Shown here piece by piece: positions 33,509-41,338 of a stretch of 64,000 nt of DNA. Location: assembly GCA_038252255.1 (NCBI GenBank), contig JBBSAM010000008.1, positions 62,001 through 126,000 of the forward strand, in the 5' to 3' direction. The position numbers were made by a program, and so were the translations under genes. The notes below the pieces were generated by a model. The model saw only the letters and a program-made list of their open reading frames with translations, was not told the DNA's origin and searched no databases. This DNA comes from Chersky-806 sp038252255 (lineage in GTDB: Bacteria > Actinomycetota > Acidimicrobiia > IMCC26256 > JAENVU01). Position 1 is the stretch's first letter; each line of letters starts with the position of its first letter.

Positions 33509-34093
33509 ATGAGCGTCCATAGCGAGCGACGGGCTCGCCGGCCCGGCCGCACATGGGCATTGGTCGGAGCCGGGCTGCAGCTCTGCTTCGCGACCGGGCT
33601 CGCCGTCCTGCGGGACACGAACGCCTCGGTCGGGGAGCGGCGGGCGGAGGGGATGTTGCCCACCCTGGCACTGGCCGCGGTCTTCGCGGCACCGGCCGTC
33701 CTCGCGCTCGTGGGCGTCGTCATCGATCGGCCGGTCCTCTTCGGCGCGGCGGCGATCGCCTCACTCCCGGCGGCCCTCATCTCGATCGCCGCGTTCCCGG
33801 TCCTGATCCCCGCGGGGCTGCTGCTCGTTGCGTACGTCCAGGCGACGAGCACCCATCCGTCGTCGACCGCTGTCTCCACCCTGGTGGTGTTCGGCACGTT
33901 CGCCGGCCTGGTCCTGCTCGCGTTGGCGATCATGCTGAGCGGGAAGGGCACGTACACGTATGCGTATCCCGACGGTGGCTCGGAAGGCGGCGAGTACTAC
34001 CTCCCCGGGCATGCCGCGCTCGCGCTCGGGATTCTGGTCGGTGGCGTCGTACTCACGACCGCGATCGCGTCGAGGTTCGCGAAGGCGCAGTGA
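33509..34093 (+). CDS. Hypothetical integral membrane protein
   Basis: 194 residues. Basic N-terminus (RRARRPGR), then about five hydrophobic helices: TWALVGAGLQLCFATGLAVL, LPTLALAAVFAAPAVLALVG, LFGAAAIASLPAALISIAAF, FAGLVLLALAIML and ALALGILVGGVVLTTAIA. An extracytoplasmic loop between the last two is Tyr/Gly-rich (TYTYAYPDGGSEGGEYY). The ATG has ACGGAGG nine bases upstream. I recognise no family. It is tail-to-tail with the phosphoesterase gene with a 10-base gap. Confidence 0.75.
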   Translation: MSVHSERRARRPGRTWALVGAGLQLCFATGLAVLRDTNASVGERRAEGMLPTLALAAVFAAPAVLALVGVVIDRPVLFGAAAIASLPAALISIAAFPVLIPAGLLLVAYVQATSTHPSSTAVSTLVVFGTFAGLVLLALAIMLSGKGTYTYAYPDGGSEGGEYYLPGHAALALGILVGGVVLTTAIASRFAKAQ

Positions 34094-34103
34094 GCTTGCT
34101 GCG

Positions 34104-35039
34104 CTACGCGTGTGCGGGCGCGCGGAGGTCCACTGCGGTGCAGGCACCGACCAGGCACGGAAGGCCGAGCATGGACTGCCACGCTTTCAGGGTGGCGGCG
34201 GCTCCCGCGCCCGGGACATCCAGTGGGCCGGTCGCCGCGGTCGGGGTGATCCACAGGTTCGGTACCGGGCGATCCTCGTCGTACCAGATGAACACCGCGA
34301 CCTTGCCGGCGCGGTACGCGGCGCTGTCGAGGACCGGTTGTACGTGCTCGCGCGCCCATTGGTCGACAACCTTGTTGTCGCAGTCATGGCCGTCGTGGCA
34401 GAGGTTCGGCGTCACGAACGCGAAGCTCGGGAGCGCGCGCAGGTCGAGGTCGGTGAGTGGCAGCACCTGCTGGCTGCAGTGCGCGCGATCTTCGGGAGCC
34501 CAGAGGTAGAGAGCAGGGACGTGCCGCGGCGCGTTGTTGTCGGCGCTGCACGCTGCGGTTGCACCTTCGACGAAGCTCACCGCCGACCGTCCTGACACTC
34601 GAACCTGACGGAAGAGGTTGTCTGCTTGTGTGCTGCACTCGGCGGACGGGCTGCAGTCGTTGACCGTCCCGGGTTCGGCGGCACCGGTGATCTGACCGAC
34701 GTACTGGCTGAGGCTGTTCTGATTGGTATCGGTCTCGGTCCAGGTGCGGAAGAACGCGCACTGCTGGCCCAGCTGGTGGAGGTACGGCATCTCGGGCCCG
34801 AAGCCCAGACCGACCTCGGGCCAGGTGCGGTTCTCGAATGAGAACACCACGACCGATTGGTAACGCGCCGGCGGCGCCTGGCCGTTCGCGCAGACCTTGG
34901 CCGGAGCGCTCGGAACCGTCGAAACCGTGGAAGCCGGACGCGGGGCCGAGGAGGTCGTCGTTCCCTTGCTCGAGGACGACCCGGAGCTGCACGCCGCCGC
35001 GAGCATCAGCACGGCGAGGCAGGCGAGAAGCTTGGTCAC
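34104..35039 (-). CDS. Secreted lipoprotein of the phosphoesterase family (phospholipase C/acid phosphatase-like)
   Basis: 311 residues. The signal peptide ends in the lipobox LAAAC with Cys17, followed by a Ser/Thr-rich linker. The core has VVVFSFENRTWPEV, corresponding to the metal-binding Glu-Asn motif of the PF04185 phosphoesterase family, then FVTPNLCHDGHDC and VFIWYDEDR, typical of the second metal site and substrate pocket. Extra cysteines suggest disulphides outside the cell. It could release phosphate from phospholipids or organic phosphate. The GTG start overlaps the stop of the small upstream gene by four bases (GTGA), so it belongs to the operon with the 11-base-repeat site in front. 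Confidence 0.83.
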   Translation of the reverse strand: MTKLLACLAVLMLAAACSSGSSSSKGTTTSSAPRPASTVSTVPSAPAKVCANGQAPPARYQSVVVFSFENRTWPEVGLGFGPEMPYLHQLGQQCAFFRTWTETDTNQNSLSQYVGQITGAAEPGTVNDCSPSAECSTQADNLFRQVRVSGRSAVSFVEGATAACSADNNAPRHVPALYLWAPEDRAHCSQQVLPLTDLDLRALPSFAFVTPNLCHDGHDCDNKVVDQWAREHVQPVLDSAAYRAGKVAVFIWYDEDRPVPNLWITPTAATGPLDVPGAGAAATLKAWQSMLGLPCLVGACTAVDLRAPAHA

Positions 35040-35314
35040 GACTCGCCGATGCTACCGCCGTCCCCATCAATGGCCCCGGAGCCCTCCGCCCGGCCCGAGC
35101 CCGCTTCCCGAAGCGGTACCGAGCTCGCGGGTTGGAGCGTGCGGCCCTCGTCCAGCGCGCGGCATTCGGCGCAGCGTGCGAGCGTTCCGACACCCGCGGC
35201 AAGGTCCTGCGAATGCACCAGCCGACCGGTCGGGCAGTCACTCCGGTCGTGGTAGACGCCGTCCCGGTGGGCTCGGACGGAGCGGTACGGGTTCACCTTC
35301 CTCAGCGTCGTCAC
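35036..35314 (-). CDS. Small Cys/His protein, putative zinc-binding
   Basis: 92 residues. The GTG start is set by GGAGG six bases upstream. The N-terminal half holds a compact motif: VYHDRSDCPTGRLVHS, then GTLARCAECRAL, giving Tyr-His, one Cys, and a CxxC that could bind zinc. The pattern (YH, DCP-G, then C-x-x-C) recurs in small bacterial proteins of unknown role. The C-terminal half is Gly/Ser/Glu-rich and probably disordered. It is coupled by a four-base overlap to the phosphoesterase gene and lies directly downstream of an 11-base direct-repeat box at 35389-35405. Real gene likely; function unknown. Confidence 0.6.
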   Translation of the reverse strand: MTTLRKVNPYRSVRAHRDGVYHDRSDCPTGRLVHSQDLAAGVGTLARCAECRALDEGRTLQPASSVPLREAGSGRAEGSGAIDGDGGSIGES

Positions 35315-35388
35315 CACGCGCCTCCGTTGCCCGGGCCGGCAGATGGACGAACCCGATTCACCAGCGCGGTCACCGTAGGTTCGAAGGG

Positions 35389-35405
35389 TTGAACGTTCGC
35401 TGAAA
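35389..35405 (-). promoter_or_regulatory. 11-base direct-repeat box (PhoP/OmpR-type), site 1
   Basis: TTGAAC-GTTCG-CTGAAA on the plus strand, i.e. TTTCAG and GTTCAA repeated at 11 bases on the minus strand. It sits 75 bases upstream of the small Cys/His gene and faces it. Confidence 0.55.
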
Positions 35406-35438
35406 CCCCGCCGCTCGTCCACGACGGGACCTCGCGCC

Positions 35439-35455
35439 GTTCAGCGGTTTGTCAG
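35439..35455 (+). promoter_or_regulatory. 11-base direct-repeat box (PhoP/OmpR-type), site 2
   Basis: GTTCAG-CGGTT-TGTCAG, two hexamers 11 bases apart, each followed by CGG. It faces the glycosyltransferase gene at 35658. Confidence 0.55.
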
Positions 35456-35573
35456 CGGACAAGGCGCAGCCTGCACATGCGTCCGGGATCAACCCCGGGC
35501 GGTCCGGACGGTGACCTGGCTCACGTGACGCTATCCCCCAGCCCGTGAGCGGGACCGTCTGGCCGCGCCCTCC

Positions 35574-35605
35574 GAGGCGCCCGGGCGCCCCGGCCCGGGC
35601 GCCTC
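35574..35605 (+). promoter_or_regulatory. Perfect 13-bp hairpin in the glycosyltransferase leader
   Basis: GAGGCGCCCGGGC (35574-35586) pairs with GCCCGGGCGCCTC (35593-35605) over a six-base loop. It lies between the direct-repeat box and the gene start, 53 bases before the ATG, where it could attenuate or terminate leader transcription, or mark the end of an upstream leader RNA. Confidence 0.5.
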
Positions 35606-35657
35606 GCTGCGGCACCGAACGCGCGCCGATCGGCGGGCAGAGAGGAAGCGCGACGAC

Positions 35658-37091
35658 ATGACGGCGACGCTCGACCGGCTGCAGGTACCGGAACCGGCAT
35701 CTGCTCCTGGGTCGTCGTCTCGGGTGCATGTCCATCGGAGCACCATGTTGCTCCTCGCCGCTCTCGTCGGGGTCGGAACCGTGTTGCGCTTCTGGGGGCT
35801 CGGCGCGTCACGGCTGAACTACGACGAGTCGTTCACGGCGGTCGCCGGCCGGCTTCAGCTCGGCACCCTCTTCAGCTTTCTCCGTGCGCACGACTCGCAC
35901 CCGCCGCTGGACTACTTGCTCCGCGCCCCACTCGCCCGCGCGGGAGTCAGCGAGCTGTGGTTCCGAGCCCCGTCCGCACTGCTCTCCTTCGGTGCGTTGG
36001 CCCTCTTCGCCTGGGCCATGCGCTCGCGGGGCCGCCTCGGTGTGATCGCGACCGCATTGATGGCGGTGAGCGCGTTCCAAGTCGTTCACGGGCGGGAAGC
36101 GCGCATGTACGCCGAGCTCGAGCTCATCGGCGTCGCAGTCGCCGTCCTGGCCATGGCTTGGCAGTCGAAGCCCCGGCGGGTGCACGCGTACGCGCTCGGA
36201 GCCCTGGTGTTCATCGGTCTCCTCACGCACGTGTCGATGTTCCTGCTCGCGGCAGGTCTGCTCGTGCTCCCGGGTCGACGCACTGATCGCGACGCGTGGC
36301 ACTGGCGGCTCGCCATCGTGCTCGCCGGGCTCGGCTGGACCCTGCTGTGGAGCCCGGCCTTCCTCGCCCAGGCCGGCGGTGGGCACTCGGCGTGGATACC
36401 GCCGACGACGCTGTCGACGCTCACCACCGCGGTCGGCCGCCTCCTCACGTTCGCGCCCGCTCTCGCGCTCGTCGCGGCGGTCGCGACCATCGCGGGAGGA
36501 GTGATGCTCCGGCGTTCCGACGCGGTGCTGGGTCGCGTCTGGATCTGCTGCTTTGCCTTGCCGTTGGGACTCGCCGCGCTGTTGGGACTCGTCGAACCGG
36601 TGGTGCTCGACCGGACGTTCACGCTGATGGCGTGGGCGCCCTGCCTCGCGGTGGCGTGCCTCCTCGACCTGCTGGTGTCGCGGCGCCCGCTGCTCGGAAT
36701 CGCCACGCTCGCCGCCGTCTTCGTGGTGCTCGTTCCGTCGACGATCGCCACGATCCAGGTGCCCACGGGCCCTGACACGCCACTGCGGGTACTCGCCAGT
36801 CGGGCGAAGCCCGGTGACGTCATCGCGGTGAGGCCCGCGACGAAGGCCCCCGAGATCGCCTGGTCGCTCGGCGTACGTGGAGGCCACCCCGTCGAACGGG
36901 TCGCGGTCCCCGGCGTACCGAACGCATTCGGGATCCGGCTCGGCCCGGGCCGGCCGTCCGGACGGACCTGGCTCCTCGACTGGCGCTCGTACCGGGTCCC
37001 GCCCGTCTCCGCCGCACCCCGGTGTGCCACGCGCTGGACCTGGGGGCACACGCACATCCGGTGCCTCTCGCAGATCGGGCAACAGCTCTGA
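35658..37091 (+). CDS. GT-C fold glycosyltransferase (ArnT/PMT-like) membrane protein
   Basis: 477 residues with a cytoplasmic N-terminus and about ten TM helices (the first is MLLLAALVGVGTVLRFWG). The first extracytoplasmic loop carries LNYDESFT, the Asp-Glu signature of GT-C enzymes such as PMT, ArnT and mannosyltransferases, followed by HDSHPPLDYL. REARMYAELE recalls the conserved R-E-R-Y motif of GT39/GT83 relatives. The C-terminal 100 residues form a soluble external domain. Such enzymes move a sugar from polyprenyl-phosphate to an acceptor outside the membrane, which fits the Ppm1-like gene nearby. It has a direct-repeat box and hairpin upstream. Acceptor unknown. Confidence 0.85.
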   Translation: MTATLDRLQVPEPASAPGSSSRVHVHRSTMLLLAALVGVGTVLRFWGLGASRLNYDESFTAVAGRLQLGTLFSFLRAHDSHPPLDYLLRAPLARAGVSELWFRAPSALLSFGALALFAWAMRSRGRLGVIATALMAVSAFQVVHGREARMYAELELIGVAVAVLAMAWQSKPRRVHAYALGALVFIGLLTHVSMFLLAAGLLVLPGRRTDRDAWHWRLAIVLAGLGWTLLWSPAFLAQAGGGHSAWIPPTTLSTLTTAVGRLLTFAPALALVAAVATIAGGVMLRRSDAVLGRVWICCFALPLGLAALLGLVEPVVLDRTFTLMAWAPCLAVACLLDLLVSRRPLLGIATLAAVFVVLVPSTIATIQVPTGPDTPLRVLASRAKPGDVIAVRPATKAPEIAWSLGVRGGHPVERVAVPGVPNAFGIRLGPGRPSGRTWLLDWRSYRVPPVSAAPRCATRWTWGHTHIRCLSQIGQQL

Positions 37092-37131
37092 TCACGTCAT
37101 GCGACTGATCTCGCCTCGAGAGGAGGACCTC

Positions 37132-37335
37132 ATGCAGCAACCCGCTGACAACGCGAGCCCGGAGACGCTCTCGCTCGGCACCGCGATCGAAGTGCGGAAC
37201 CACTTCTGCGCGATCTGGTGCACGGGGTTCGAAGTCGCCGGTTCCACCGGCACGGGTTACCTGGTCCGCCGCACATCGGATCGCTACGTGCTCCCCCTGG
37301 CGTTCCCGACCCACGAGGTCCGACGGCAGTCCTGA
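37132..37335 (+). CDS. Small conserved-looking protein with two cysteines
   Basis: 67 residues, too small for most gene finders. The ATG has an excellent GAGAGGAGGA Shine-Dalgarno, so it is very likely translated. The core reads AIEVRNHFCAIWCTGFEVAG, then YLVRRTSDRYVLPLAFPTHEVR, the look of a small beta-barrel fold with an R-R-SD--VLP-F motif. The two Cys are four apart. It sits 40 bases after the glycosyltransferase gene and is probably co-transcribed with it. I do not know a function. Confidence 0.65.
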   Translation: MQQPADNASPETLSLGTAIEVRNHFCAIWCTGFEVAGSTGTGYLVRRTSDRYVLPLAFPTHEVRRQS

Positions 37336-37398
37336 CCAGAGATCGAACGGGCAGCCCGCGGTCCTTCTCCCCTTCGGTTGTAGAAGGCTGCGAACCAG

Positions 37399-38415
37399 AT
37401 GGTCCGCGGAACGGCACGCGTGTTGATTGCGATGGTGCTGGCGAGCGCGCTCGGCGCCACCGCGGCAGGGTGCGGCGATCAGAGCGGTGACGGTGGCTCT
37501 CGCTCGGATGCGGTGAGCCGCTCGCAGGTGTCCGGCGCACCGTGTCGCCGTCGAGCCACCGGCGACGAGGTGCTCGACCCGGCCCCCGGCGAGACGCCGG
37601 CAGTGGTGCTCCACCGTGTGACGCTGGTCGACCAGAGCCGGACGACCCCGGCGATTCCGAACCGGCCGGCCTCGGGCTGCCGGGTGCTCGTGACCGAGAT
37701 CCGCGTCCCGGCAAGGGCAACCGGTCCACTCCCGCTGGTGGTCGTCGCGCACGGGCTCGACGGCAAACCGAGCTCGCTGGCTCCCCTGCTCGATGCGTGG
37801 GCCGGCGCGGGATACGTGGTGGCGGCACCGACCTTCCCGACCACCAGCAAGGATCGCAACGGCGTGTCGTTGCTGTCGGAGTCCATCGACCAGGCGGCCG
37901 ACATGCGCTTCGTCATCGGTCAGATGCTGACCCGGAGTCGAGCGCGTGCCACGGGCTTCCTCCGCGGGTTGATCGACAGCCGCCACATCGGCGTCGCCGG
38001 GATGTCGCTGGGTGGCCTCAGCGTCTACGGGCTGATCTCGAACACGTGCTGTCGGGACACCCGGGTGACGGCGGCGATCCTGATGGCCGCGGTCTGGCGA
38101 CAGTTCCCGGACGACCGGTACGAGGACAACGAAGTGCCCGTGCTCATCGTGCAGGGCGACGCCGACCTCGGCTACCACAACAGTCGCGAGGCCTATCCGG
38201 AGCTCGTGCCGCCCAAGTGGTTCATCACGCTGCACGGTTCAGGGCACTCGCCGCCCTTCGAGGCACCACCCGGGCCCGAAGCCCCGTTCGTGTACGCCTC
38301 GACCACCTGGTTCTGGGATCGCTACCTGAAGGACGACGCCGGCGCGGGCCAACGGATCACGAGTGCCGTGGACGCGAGCCACGGCACGGCAACGTTGCAG
38401 CGAGACCTCGGGTAG
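37399..38415 (+). CDS. Secreted alpha/beta hydrolase lipoprotein (PET-hydrolase/dienelactone-hydrolase-like)
   Basis: 338 residues. Signal peptide with lipobox TAAGC, Cys25, then a Gly/Ser linker. The oxyanion motif is VVVAHGLDG, the nucleophile elbow GMSLGG with Ser203, the acid Asp in VQGDADLGYH and the His in HGSGHSPPF. Extra cysteines, such as a vicinal pair in NTCCRD, suggest disulphides. It resembles secreted esterases of the chlorophyllase/PET-hydrolase fold. Substrate unknown. It follows the small Cys protein by 63 bases on the same strand and ends at a hairpin shared with the convergent GtrA gene. Confidence 0.85.
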   Translation: MVRGTARVLIAMVLASALGATAAGCGDQSGDGGSRSDAVSRSQVSGAPCRRRATGDEVLDPAPGETPAVVLHRVTLVDQSRTTPAIPNRPASGCRVLVTEIRVPARATGPLPLVVVAHGLDGKPSSLAPLLDAWAGAGYVVAAPTFPTTSKDRNGVSLLSESIDQAADMRFVIGQMLTRSRARATGFLRGLIDSRHIGVAGMSLGGLSVYGLISNTCCRDTRVTAAILMAAVWRQFPDDRYEDNEVPVLIVQGDADLGYHNSREAYPELVPPKWFITLHGSGHSPPFEAPPGPEAPFVYASTTWFWDRYLKDDAGAGQRITSAVDASHGTATLQRDLG

Positions 38416-38416
38416 C

Positions 38417-38432
38417 CCCGGCGTTCGCCGGG
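38417..38432. terminator. Bidirectional hairpin between hydrolase and GtrA genes
   Basis: CCCGGC-GTTC-GCCGGG fills the 17-base gap between two convergent stop codons. No T-tract. Confidence 0.55.
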
Positions 38433-38942
38433 TCAGGAGTCGAGGGCGCTCGCCTGCGGGGCCGGAAGGCTCACCGCGCCGGGGCGAGCCTTGAAGAGCA
38501 CCTGGTCGAGCAGCGCGAACTGGAGGACCCAGAGCAGCCCGTAACCACCGAGGTTGCCGGCCAGGATCGTTCCCGTGTGAACCATCGGGGTCAGGTGCAT
38601 GTGCGCGGCCCACGAGTCGGCGAGGCCGACGGTCAGGGTGGAGAGTCCGAGCCCGCAGAACGCCAGCACCCAGAACGGCAGCACCTCTCGCCACGGGTCA
38701 CTGCGATCACGTCGGCCCCAGGTCCACCGGCGGTTGAGGGAGTAGGAGGGGATGGTGGCGATGCTGGTCGCGATGACGTTGGCCAGGGCCGCCACGATCC
38801 CGAAGACCGACGTGGCGACGACGATGACCGTGAAGCTGATCACCGTCGTGACGGCGGACACGCTCATGCACCGCGTCAGCCGACCGACGAGACGCGGCCG
38901 GGCGGGCGCGGGAGCGGGACGGTCGAAGGCGAGCGTGGTCAT
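38433..38942 (-). CDS. GtrA-family membrane protein (putative polyprenyl-phosphate-sugar flippase)
   Basis: 169 residues with four TM helices: SAVTTVISFTVIVVATSVFG, VAALANVIATSIATIPSYSL, VLAFCGLGLSTLTVGLA and a last one in ILAGNLGGYGLLWVLQFALL. SYSLNRRWTWG after TM2 is the GtrA family hallmark (N-R-WTF). GtrA proteins are thought to translocate polyprenyl-phosphate-linked sugars. The ATG overlaps the stop of the Ppm1-like gene by one base, so enzyme and presumed flippase are made together. Long C-terminal tail. Confidence 0.88.
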   Translation of the reverse strand: MTTLAFDRPAPAPARPRLVGRLTRCMSVSAVTTVISFTVIVVATSVFGIVAALANVIATSIATIPSYSLNRRWTWGRRDRSDPWREVLPFWVLAFCGLGLSTLTVGLADSWAAHMHLTPMVHTGTILAGNLGGYGLLWVLQFALLDQVLFKARPGAVSLPAPQASALDS

Positions 38943-39802
38943 CAGCGCGCACCCGAGCGCGGGCGGGCGAGCATCAGCTCCCGCGACGGCGCCGCCACGC
39001 CGGGGGACCCGGGGGCTCCGGGAAGAGCGTCGGTGGGCTCTCCATGCGGGCGAAAGAGGTTGTGGACGGCGCGCCGGGTGACCATGCGCAACGCCTCACG
39101 GATGATGGCGCCGGACATCTTCGACTCGCCGGCGGACCGGTCGCGAAAGACGATCGGGATCTCGGAGATCGCCGCGCCGGCATGTTGCGCGCGATCCGTC
39201 ATGTCGATCTGGAAGCCGTAACCGGTCGTCGTCACCGACGGGAGGTCGACCGCGCGGAGCAGGTCGGCCCGGTACGCGCGGTAGCCGGACGTCACGTCGC
39301 GCACCCGCAGACCCAAGAGCGTCCGTGCGTACCAGCCCCCGGCGCGCGAGAGGAACCGGCGGCGCGCCGGCCAGCCGGGGGTGTCACCGCCCGGCACGTA
39401 CCGGGAGCCGATGGCCAGGTCTGCGCCGCGTTCGACCGCCGCCACGAGCGCGGGAAGCTCGCGCGGGTCGTGGGACAGGTCCGCGTCCATCTCGATGAGG
39501 ACGTCGTATTCATGCGCGAGGCCCACGCCGAATCCGGCGCGGTACGCCGGGCCCAGGCCGGGCGGGCCGGTGCGGCGCAGAACGCTCACGTGGCCGAGCT
39601 CGGCGTTCGCCGCTTCCGCCAGCTCGGGGGTTCCATCGGTGCTGCCATCGTCGACGACGAGCACGTCCGCGTCGGGCAGTGCGGTCCGGATGCGGCGGAG
39701 GACGGGCCGGATGTTGGCGCTCTCGTCGAGCGTCGGGAGCACGACGAGGACCCGGGGCCGGGGCGCTCGGAACGGGGGGTGCGTCTGCTGCATGAGGCTC
39801 AT
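38942..39802 (-). CDS. Polyprenol-monophosphomannose synthase-like GT2 glycosyltransferase
   Basis: 286 residues, no TM segments. The GT2 nucleotide-sugar fold begins VLVVLPTLDESANI, the diphosphate-binding VDDGSTDGT follows, and the metal-binding DXD is in IEMDADLSHDP. SRYVPGGDTPGWP and SGYRAYR are hallmarks of dolichol/polyprenol-phosphate mannose synthases (DPM1/Ppm1). It makes polyprenyl-phosphate-mannose (or glucose) on the cytoplasmic face. The ATG at 39802 has GAGGAGA upstream. Operon with gtrA; an 11-base direct-repeat box lies 117-133 bases upstream. Confidence 0.88.
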   Translation of the reverse strand: MSLMQQTHPPFRAPRPRVLVVLPTLDESANIRPVLRRIRTALPDADVLVVDDGSTDGTPELAEAANAELGHVSVLRRTGPPGLGPAYRAGFGVGLAHEYDVLIEMDADLSHDPRELPALVAAVERGADLAIGSRYVPGGDTPGWPARRRFLSRAGGWYARTLLGLRVRDVTSGYRAYRADLLRAVDLPSVTTTGYGFQIDMTDRAQHAGAAISEIPIVFRDRSAGESKMSGAIIREALRMVTRRAVHNLFRPHGEPTDALPGAPGSPGVAAPSRELMLARPRSGAR

Positions 39803-39918
39803 GGGTGGCGTCTCCTCGCTGGGTTGGCCCGTGGGACGCGGCACGCGCGATTCGATCGGAGACCGCTGCGTGCGAGCTCGACAAGATCAGGCATGAAGAT
39901 GACGATGCCGGAGCAGCG

Positions 39919-39935
39919 CTGAACAACCGTTGAAC
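39919..39935 (-). promoter_or_regulatory. 11-base direct-repeat box, site 3 (Ppm1/GtrA operon)
   Basis: CTGAAC-AACCG-TTGAAC on the plus strand (GTTCAA and GTTCAG 11 bases apart on the minus strand). It lies between the histidine-kinase stop and the Ppm1-like start and faces the latter. Confidence 0.6.
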
Positions 39936-39976
39936 GTCGGAGCACCCGGCGGGGCCGACGACCCTGTCGTTCGCGG

Positions 39977-41338
39977 TCAGGCGTCGACGGCCGGGAGGCG
40001 GACCACGAAGTGGGCGCCGGGCCCTGCATCCTCCACGGTGATCTGGCCGTCGTGCGCTTCGACGATCTCACGGGTGATCGCCAGGCCGAGGCCCGTGCTC
40101 GCCCCGTCACGCGATCTCGCATGGTCGATGCGGCTGAAGCGTTCGAAGACCCGCTCGCGGTCGGCCACCGGGATTCCGGGTCCATCGTCGGCGATGCCGA
40201 GCTCGATCGTGTCGTCGACCTCCTGCACCGAGATCGATACTTGCTGATTCGCGTACCGTTCGGCGTTGTCCAGCACGTTCCGGACCGCCCGTCGCAGCTG
40301 ATCCGGATCCCCGAGCACCTGGCCGGCCGATACGCGGTGGACGTCCACGGAGACCTGGCCACGGGTCCGCAGGCGCTCCGCCTCGTGGAGCACGACATCG
40401 TCGAGATCGACCGGCACTCGCTTCGGCGACCCGAGGTGCGCTTCGAGCCGCGCCAGGGTGAGGAGGTCGTCCACCAGGCGTTGCATCTCGGTCACCTCCA
40501 AGAGCGCTTCCTGCTGGTCGTTGCGCCAATCCGGTTCCGATCGGGAGGCACGACTGACCTCGAGCCGCGCCCGCAGCGAGGTCAGGGGACTCTGCAGCTC
40601 GTGCGACGCGTCCGAGACGAAGCGACGCTGCCGGGCGGCGGCGTCATCGAGCCGGTCGAGCATCGAATTCATGGTCCGGGCGAGCCGGCCCACCTCGTCA
40701 TGGGTCGGCGGCTCGGGCACCCGCCGGTGCAGCTCGCCTTCCCCTATCTCGCTGACCTCCGTACGGATCGCCTCCACCGGCCGCAACGCGCGCCCGGTCA
40801 CCCGCCACGTCGTGAGCGCAACGAGCCCGACGAGCAGCGGGAGCCCGATGCCCAACACCAGCGCGAGGTGCTGCGTCGCGTCGTCGACCGCTTCGAGCCG
40901 GTCTCCTGCATACACGATGTCCGGACCGGTTGGAGTCTCGACGCGGCGCACGGCGACCCGGAAGCGGTCGCCGTCGAGCCCGGAGATCGTGCGGGTGACC
41001 ACCCGCATCTTCGTGCTCTTCGGTGTCACCCACACCACGCGTCCTTCGTTGCGAAGGTTCTCGCTCGCGCCCAGCACCTTCCCGCTGTCCACGGAGACCA
41101 CCTGAGTAAAGGCCGCGTCCTCCCTGGCTGCGGTCAGCGTCTTGGGGAGCGCCCGCCGTTTCGCGAGGGCCGCGACGTCGGCGGCGCGGTTGCGGGCCCG
41201 ACGCTCGAGCCCGGCGACCAGTGCTCGTTGCTGCACCACCAGCAGGAGAATCGCGCCGGCGACGAGCGCTACCGTCACGACCAGCGTCGCGAACACGGTC
41301 GTGCGGACCCTGACGGTCGCGAACCATCTACGTCTCAA
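39977..41338 (-). CDS. Sensor histidine kinase (OmpR-system partner)
   Basis: 453 residues. TM1 (VFATLVVTVALVAGAILLLVV) near the N-terminus, an extracytoplasmic domain of about 130 residues, TM2 (LALVLGIGLPLLVGLVAL), a HAMP domain (TGRALRPVEAIRTEVSEI), then the H-box SDASHELQSPLTSLRARLEV with the phospho-accepting His, and the N, G1 and G2 boxes (RNVLDNAERYA, DDGPGIP, GLGLAI). The likely start is a TTG that overlaps the response-regulator stop by 11 bases and gives a MRRRW-type basic N-terminus; no ATG fits. It senses an envelope signal of unknown nature and phosphorylates the adjacent regulator. Confidence 0.9.
   Translation of the reverse strand: MRRRWFATVRVRTTVFATLVVTVALVAGAILLLVVQQRALVAGLERRARNRAADVAALAKRRALPKTLTAAREDAAFTQVVSVDSGKVLGASENLRNEGRVVWVTPKSTKMRVVTRTISGLDGDRFRVAVRRVETPTGPDIVYAGDRLEAVDDATQHLALVLGIGLPLLVGLVALTTWRVTGRALRPVEAIRTEVSEIGEGELHRRVPEPPTHDEVGRLARTMNSMLDRLDDAAARQRRFVSDASHELQSPLTSLRARLEVSRASRSEPDWRNDQQEALLEVTEMQRLVDDLLTLARLEAHLGSPKRVPVDLDDVVLHEAERLRTRGQVSVDVHRVSAGQVLGDPDQLRRAVRNVLDNAERYANQQVSISVQEVDDTIELGIADDGPGIPVADRERVFERFSRIDHARSRDGASTGLGLAITREIVEAHDGQITVEDAGPGAHFVVRLPAVDA

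Larger units (their letters stand above)
35315..35657. other. 343-base divergent intergenic regulatory region
   Basis: No gene is visible. It contains two direct-repeat boxes (35389-35405 facing left, 35439-35455 facing right) and a strong hairpin at 35574-35605, so it probably drives both the small Cys/His-phosphoesterase pair and the glycosyltransferase. Confidence 0.6.
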
